A DNA stretch of 53,234 bases, taken from the NCBI GenBank assembly GCA_934670115.1, contig CAKUOV010000011.1, forward strand, positions 1-53,234, given 5' to 3'. Both the position numbers and the translations under genes were made by a program. Below the pieces are notes generated by a model. It worked only from the letters and a program-made list of their open reading frames with translations. It did not search any database and had not been told where the DNA came from. Source of the stretch: an uncultured Eggerthellaceae bacterium. Lineage in GTDB: Bacteria; Actinomycetota; Coriobacteriia; Coriobacteriales; Eggerthellaceae. Of the stretch, positions 51,622 through 53,234 are shown in pieces (position 1 is the stretch's first letter; every line of letters begins with the position of its first letter).

Positions 51622-52164
51622 ATGGCAAACATCTTGGTAGTGCACGGCAGTCCCCGAAAAAAAGGGAACAGCCAAATAATGGCAGACGCGTTTATCGAGG
51701 GCGCACGTGAAGCAGGTAATGAAATCCGCGTAGCCCACGTAGGCAACGCGAAAATCAACGGCTGCTTGGGCTGCGAATATTGCTTCGCCCATGGTGGCGA
51801 GTGTTGCCAAAAAGATGACATGCAAAACTTCTATGGCGACCTGGAATGGGCAGACACCGTTGTTTACGCATTCCCGCTTTATTACTACAGCTACCCCGCG
51901 CAAATAAAAGCGTTCATGGATCGTCAGTTCTGTGCCATAGGCGGACGCAAGTTCGCCATGAAGCGCGCTGCGCTGCTCATGCCGTTCGAAGACAAAGACA
52001 TAACTACCGCCGACGGCCTGGTAAAAAGCTTTGAAATTGCCATGAATTACTCTCATCAGGAAATTCTGGGCATTGTATTGTGCAACAACAGCTACGAAAA
52101 AGGCGCCGTTAACGGCAAGCCCGCAATCGAAGAGTGCCGCAAACTGGGTGCTTCCATCAAATAG
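51622..52164 (+). CDS. Flavodoxin-fold NAD(P)H-dependent oxidoreductase
   Basis: 180 residues. VVHGSPRKKGNSQIM (about 6-20) is the FMN phosphate loop of the NADPH-dependent FMN reductase family. GCLGCEYCFAHGGECCQKDDM has the Cys-rich segment common in flavodoxin-family proteins of anaerobes (four Cys of unproven role). VYAFPLYYYSYPAQIKAFMDR is the second FMN contact. GAGAGAGG precedes the ATG. An imperfect inverted repeat (TTGACC...GGGTCAA, about 51461-51534) lies in the gap after yqeY. Confidence 0.9.
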   Translation: MANILVVHGSPRKKGNSQIMADAFIEGAREAGNEIRVAHVGNAKINGCLGCEYCFAHGGECCQKDDMQNFYGDLEWADTVVYAFPLYYYSYPAQIKAFMDRQFCAIGGRKFAMKRAALLMPFEDKDITTADGLVKSFEIAMNYSHQEILGIVLCNNSYEKGAVNGKPAIEECRKLGASIK

Positions 52165-52289
52165 CACGCTGCACGCAATGCAGTAGCGGGGTCCGCTCGC
52201 GCGGAACGCGGTTGGAAGGGCTGCACGACTCAAGAAGGCAGCACGGCAGAACCACCTGGACGACCAACCAATCGTCATCCTGAAAGAGA

Positions 52290-52321
52290 GGGTGCTAAGT
52301 GGTGCACTTCTCCACCCTTTT
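52290..52321 (+). terminator. Possible terminator of the flavodoxin-fold gene
   Basis: GGGTG (52290-52294) pairs with CACCC (52313-52317), enclosing AGTG/CACT, followed by TTTTA. It is 126 bases past the stop; the rest of the gap shows nothing. Confidence 0.45.
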
Positions 52322-52364
52322 ACCCCCGCTTTTCCCCGCCCTCAGAAGCCCAGGAAAAGAAACG

Positions 52365-52398
52365 GGTCAGGGCGAATACCGCTCTGACCTGGCTTTTT
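52365..52398. terminator. Terminator between the flavodoxin-fold gene and tRNA-Arg
   Basis: GGTCAG (52365-52370) pairs with CTGACC (52384-52389), extended inward by GCG/GC. It is followed by TGGCTTTTT on the plus side and by CGTTTCTTTTCC on the minus side, where it would end the tRNA transcript. Confidence 0.65.
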
Positions 52399-52400
52399 CA

Positions 52401-52476
52401 TGGTGCCCCCGAGATGATTCGAACATCCGACGCACGGTTTAGGAAACCGACGCTCTATCCCCTGAGCTACGGAGGC
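52401..52476 (-). tRNA. tRNA-Arg (anticodon CCU)
   Basis: 76 bases with encoded CCA. Acceptor GCCTCCG (52470-52476) pairs with CGGGGGC (52405-52411) with one G-U. D-arm contains TAGCTCAGGGGATAGAGC, the anticodon loop TTCCTAA reads CCU between CGGTT and AACCG, and the T-arm contains GTTCGAATC. It decodes AGG, a codon that is rare in GC-rich genomes. Confidence 0.95.
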
Positions 52477-52503
52477 AACTTGCTCGCGAAAGCGAACTTT
52501 GTT

Positions 52504-52509
52504 ATTGTA
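52504..52509 (-). promoter_or_regulatory. -10 box of tRNA-Arg
   Basis: TACAAT on the minus strand, 27 bases before the tRNA 5' end. No good -35 was found. Confidence 0.35.
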
Positions 52510-52554
52510 CCATGACGTTTTACTCTTGCGCGAAATTAGAAAGAAAGGCACTTC

Positions 52555-53208
52555 ATGTCACCGCGATTTGACGCATATGTTTTCGACCTAGACGGCACGC
52601 TGCTTGACACCATGGATGATTTCGTTGCCGTGACAAACACGACATTAGCCCAAATGGGAAGCAAGCGCACTTACACGCGCCAGGAAATATTGGACTGCTT
52701 TCAACGCGGCGGCATTGTTGTACTTCTGCAGGAAGAGCTAGGACAAGAGCTGCCCGAAGAAAAGGGGGAAGAGGTCTATCGCACCTGGTATAGCACGTTT
52801 GCCGAGCACGGCCTGGAACACACCGAGCTCTATCCGCACGTCAAAGAGACGCTCGCAACGCTGAAAGCCCAAGACGCAAAGCTGGCGGTGCTCTCAAACA
52901 AACGTGATGAAGACGCCAAAATGACCATCAACCACTTTTTCCCGGGAATCTTTGATGCCGTCCACGGAGAAAGCCCTGATTATCCGCGCAAACCTAACCC
53001 GCAAGGCCTGCTGAACACCATGAAAGAACTGGGCGTTACAGCACACGAAACCGCCTACGTGGGAGACTCCGCAGGCGATGTCCGCGTGGCACAAGCAACC
53101 GGCGCATTCGCGGTAGCGGTTGAATACGGATACGGCACGAACGGGAACATTGGCGAAACCAACCCCGATGCCCTAATCTCGCAATTCGATCAACTACTGT
53201 CGCTCTAA
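52555..53208 (+). CDS. HAD-family phosphatase (phosphoglycolate phosphatase-like)
   Basis: 217 residues. Motif I VFDLDGTLLDTMDDF (about 9-23), motif II VLSNK, motif III Lys in RKPNPQG, motif IV YVGDSAGDVRVA. The helical cap lies at about 20-85. It is the second such enzyme in the window; the two share only family motifs. AGAAAGGC precedes the ATG. Substrate uncertain. Confidence 0.92.
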   Translation: MSPRFDAYVFDLDGTLLDTMDDFVAVTNTTLAQMGSKRTYTRQEILDCFQRGGIVVLLQEELGQELPEEKGEEVYRTWYSTFAEHGLEHTELYPHVKETLATLKAQDAKLAVLSNKRDEDAKMTINHFFPGIFDAVHGESPDYPRKPNPQGLLNTMKELGVTAHETAYVGDSAGDVRVAQATGAFAVAVEYGYGTNGNIGETNPDALISQFDQLLSL

Positions 53209-53234
53209 ACAGACCATGCGGGAAGTCGCGAACG

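Overview
The window looks like chromosome from an anaerobic actinobacterium of the class Coriobacteriia, most likely the Eggerthellaceae. This is inferred from the actinobacterial chaperone order dnaK-grpE-dnaJ-hspR-clpB, the mid-to-high GC content, and the mix of nickel/hydrogenase, flavin and ferredoxin genes. The genus cannot be fixed from the sequence alone. About 45 protein genes, one tRNA gene and one riboswitch can be supported.

Layout. 1-7600 (minus strand) holds ftsH, a fused folP-folK, birA and bioY as one tight cluster, with hpt and a LytS-type sensor kinase upstream. 7800-13800 (minus) carries a TauE/SafE permease, a glycosyltransferase, rsgA, a secreted membrane-anchored protein, trkH and a tiny membrane protein. 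14100-21080 (minus) is the heat-shock operon. 21200-22680 is an AAA_14/DUF4143 ATPase behind a 32-bp repeat array. 22880-25200 (minus) holds a ferredoxin, hypE, nikR and a small helical protein, a nickel/hydrogenase group. 25436-30850 (plus) carries a lone unknown gene, a metal-chelate-type ABC importer coupled to a methyltransferase, and a PAP2 phosphatase. 30930-36210 (minus) has a COG2509 flavoprotein, a second ATPase that is AT-rich, and an RlmD-like rRNA methyltransferase with a 285-residue basic tail. 36479-44350 holds a holin-like protein, apbE, a third ATPase with its own 32-bp array, an iron alcohol dehydrogenase, a DUF3783 protein, an aminotransferase, a SanA-like protein behind a repeat array, and a HAD phosphatase. 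44422-45342 has no gene but contains a nested inverted repeat. 45343-49489 (plus) is a TPP-riboswitch operon, thiM-thiE-thiD-cytX. The end carries a PD-(D/E)XK-like protein behind AT-rich palindromes, a YqeY-like protein, a flavodoxin-fold protein, tRNA-Arg(CCU) and another HAD phosphatase.

The most unusual signal is a set of four helically phased repeat arrays, each directly upstream of a single gene and each with its own motif. Two (upstream of ATPases 1 and 3) have exactly four units at exactly 32-bp spacing. One (upstream of sanA) has five pairs of TTGCCCA heptamers, 11 bp apart within a pair and 44-45 bp between pairs. One (upstream of the nuclease-like gene) has eight ATAGGAG half-sites in alternating orientation about every 30-32 bp. 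In three of the four a -10-like box lies just before the last repeat unit, so that unit would cover the transcription start. This suggests a common regulatory architecture with gene-specific binding motifs. Separate from these, a 31-nt palindromic element occurs twice, identical including its non-palindromic centre.
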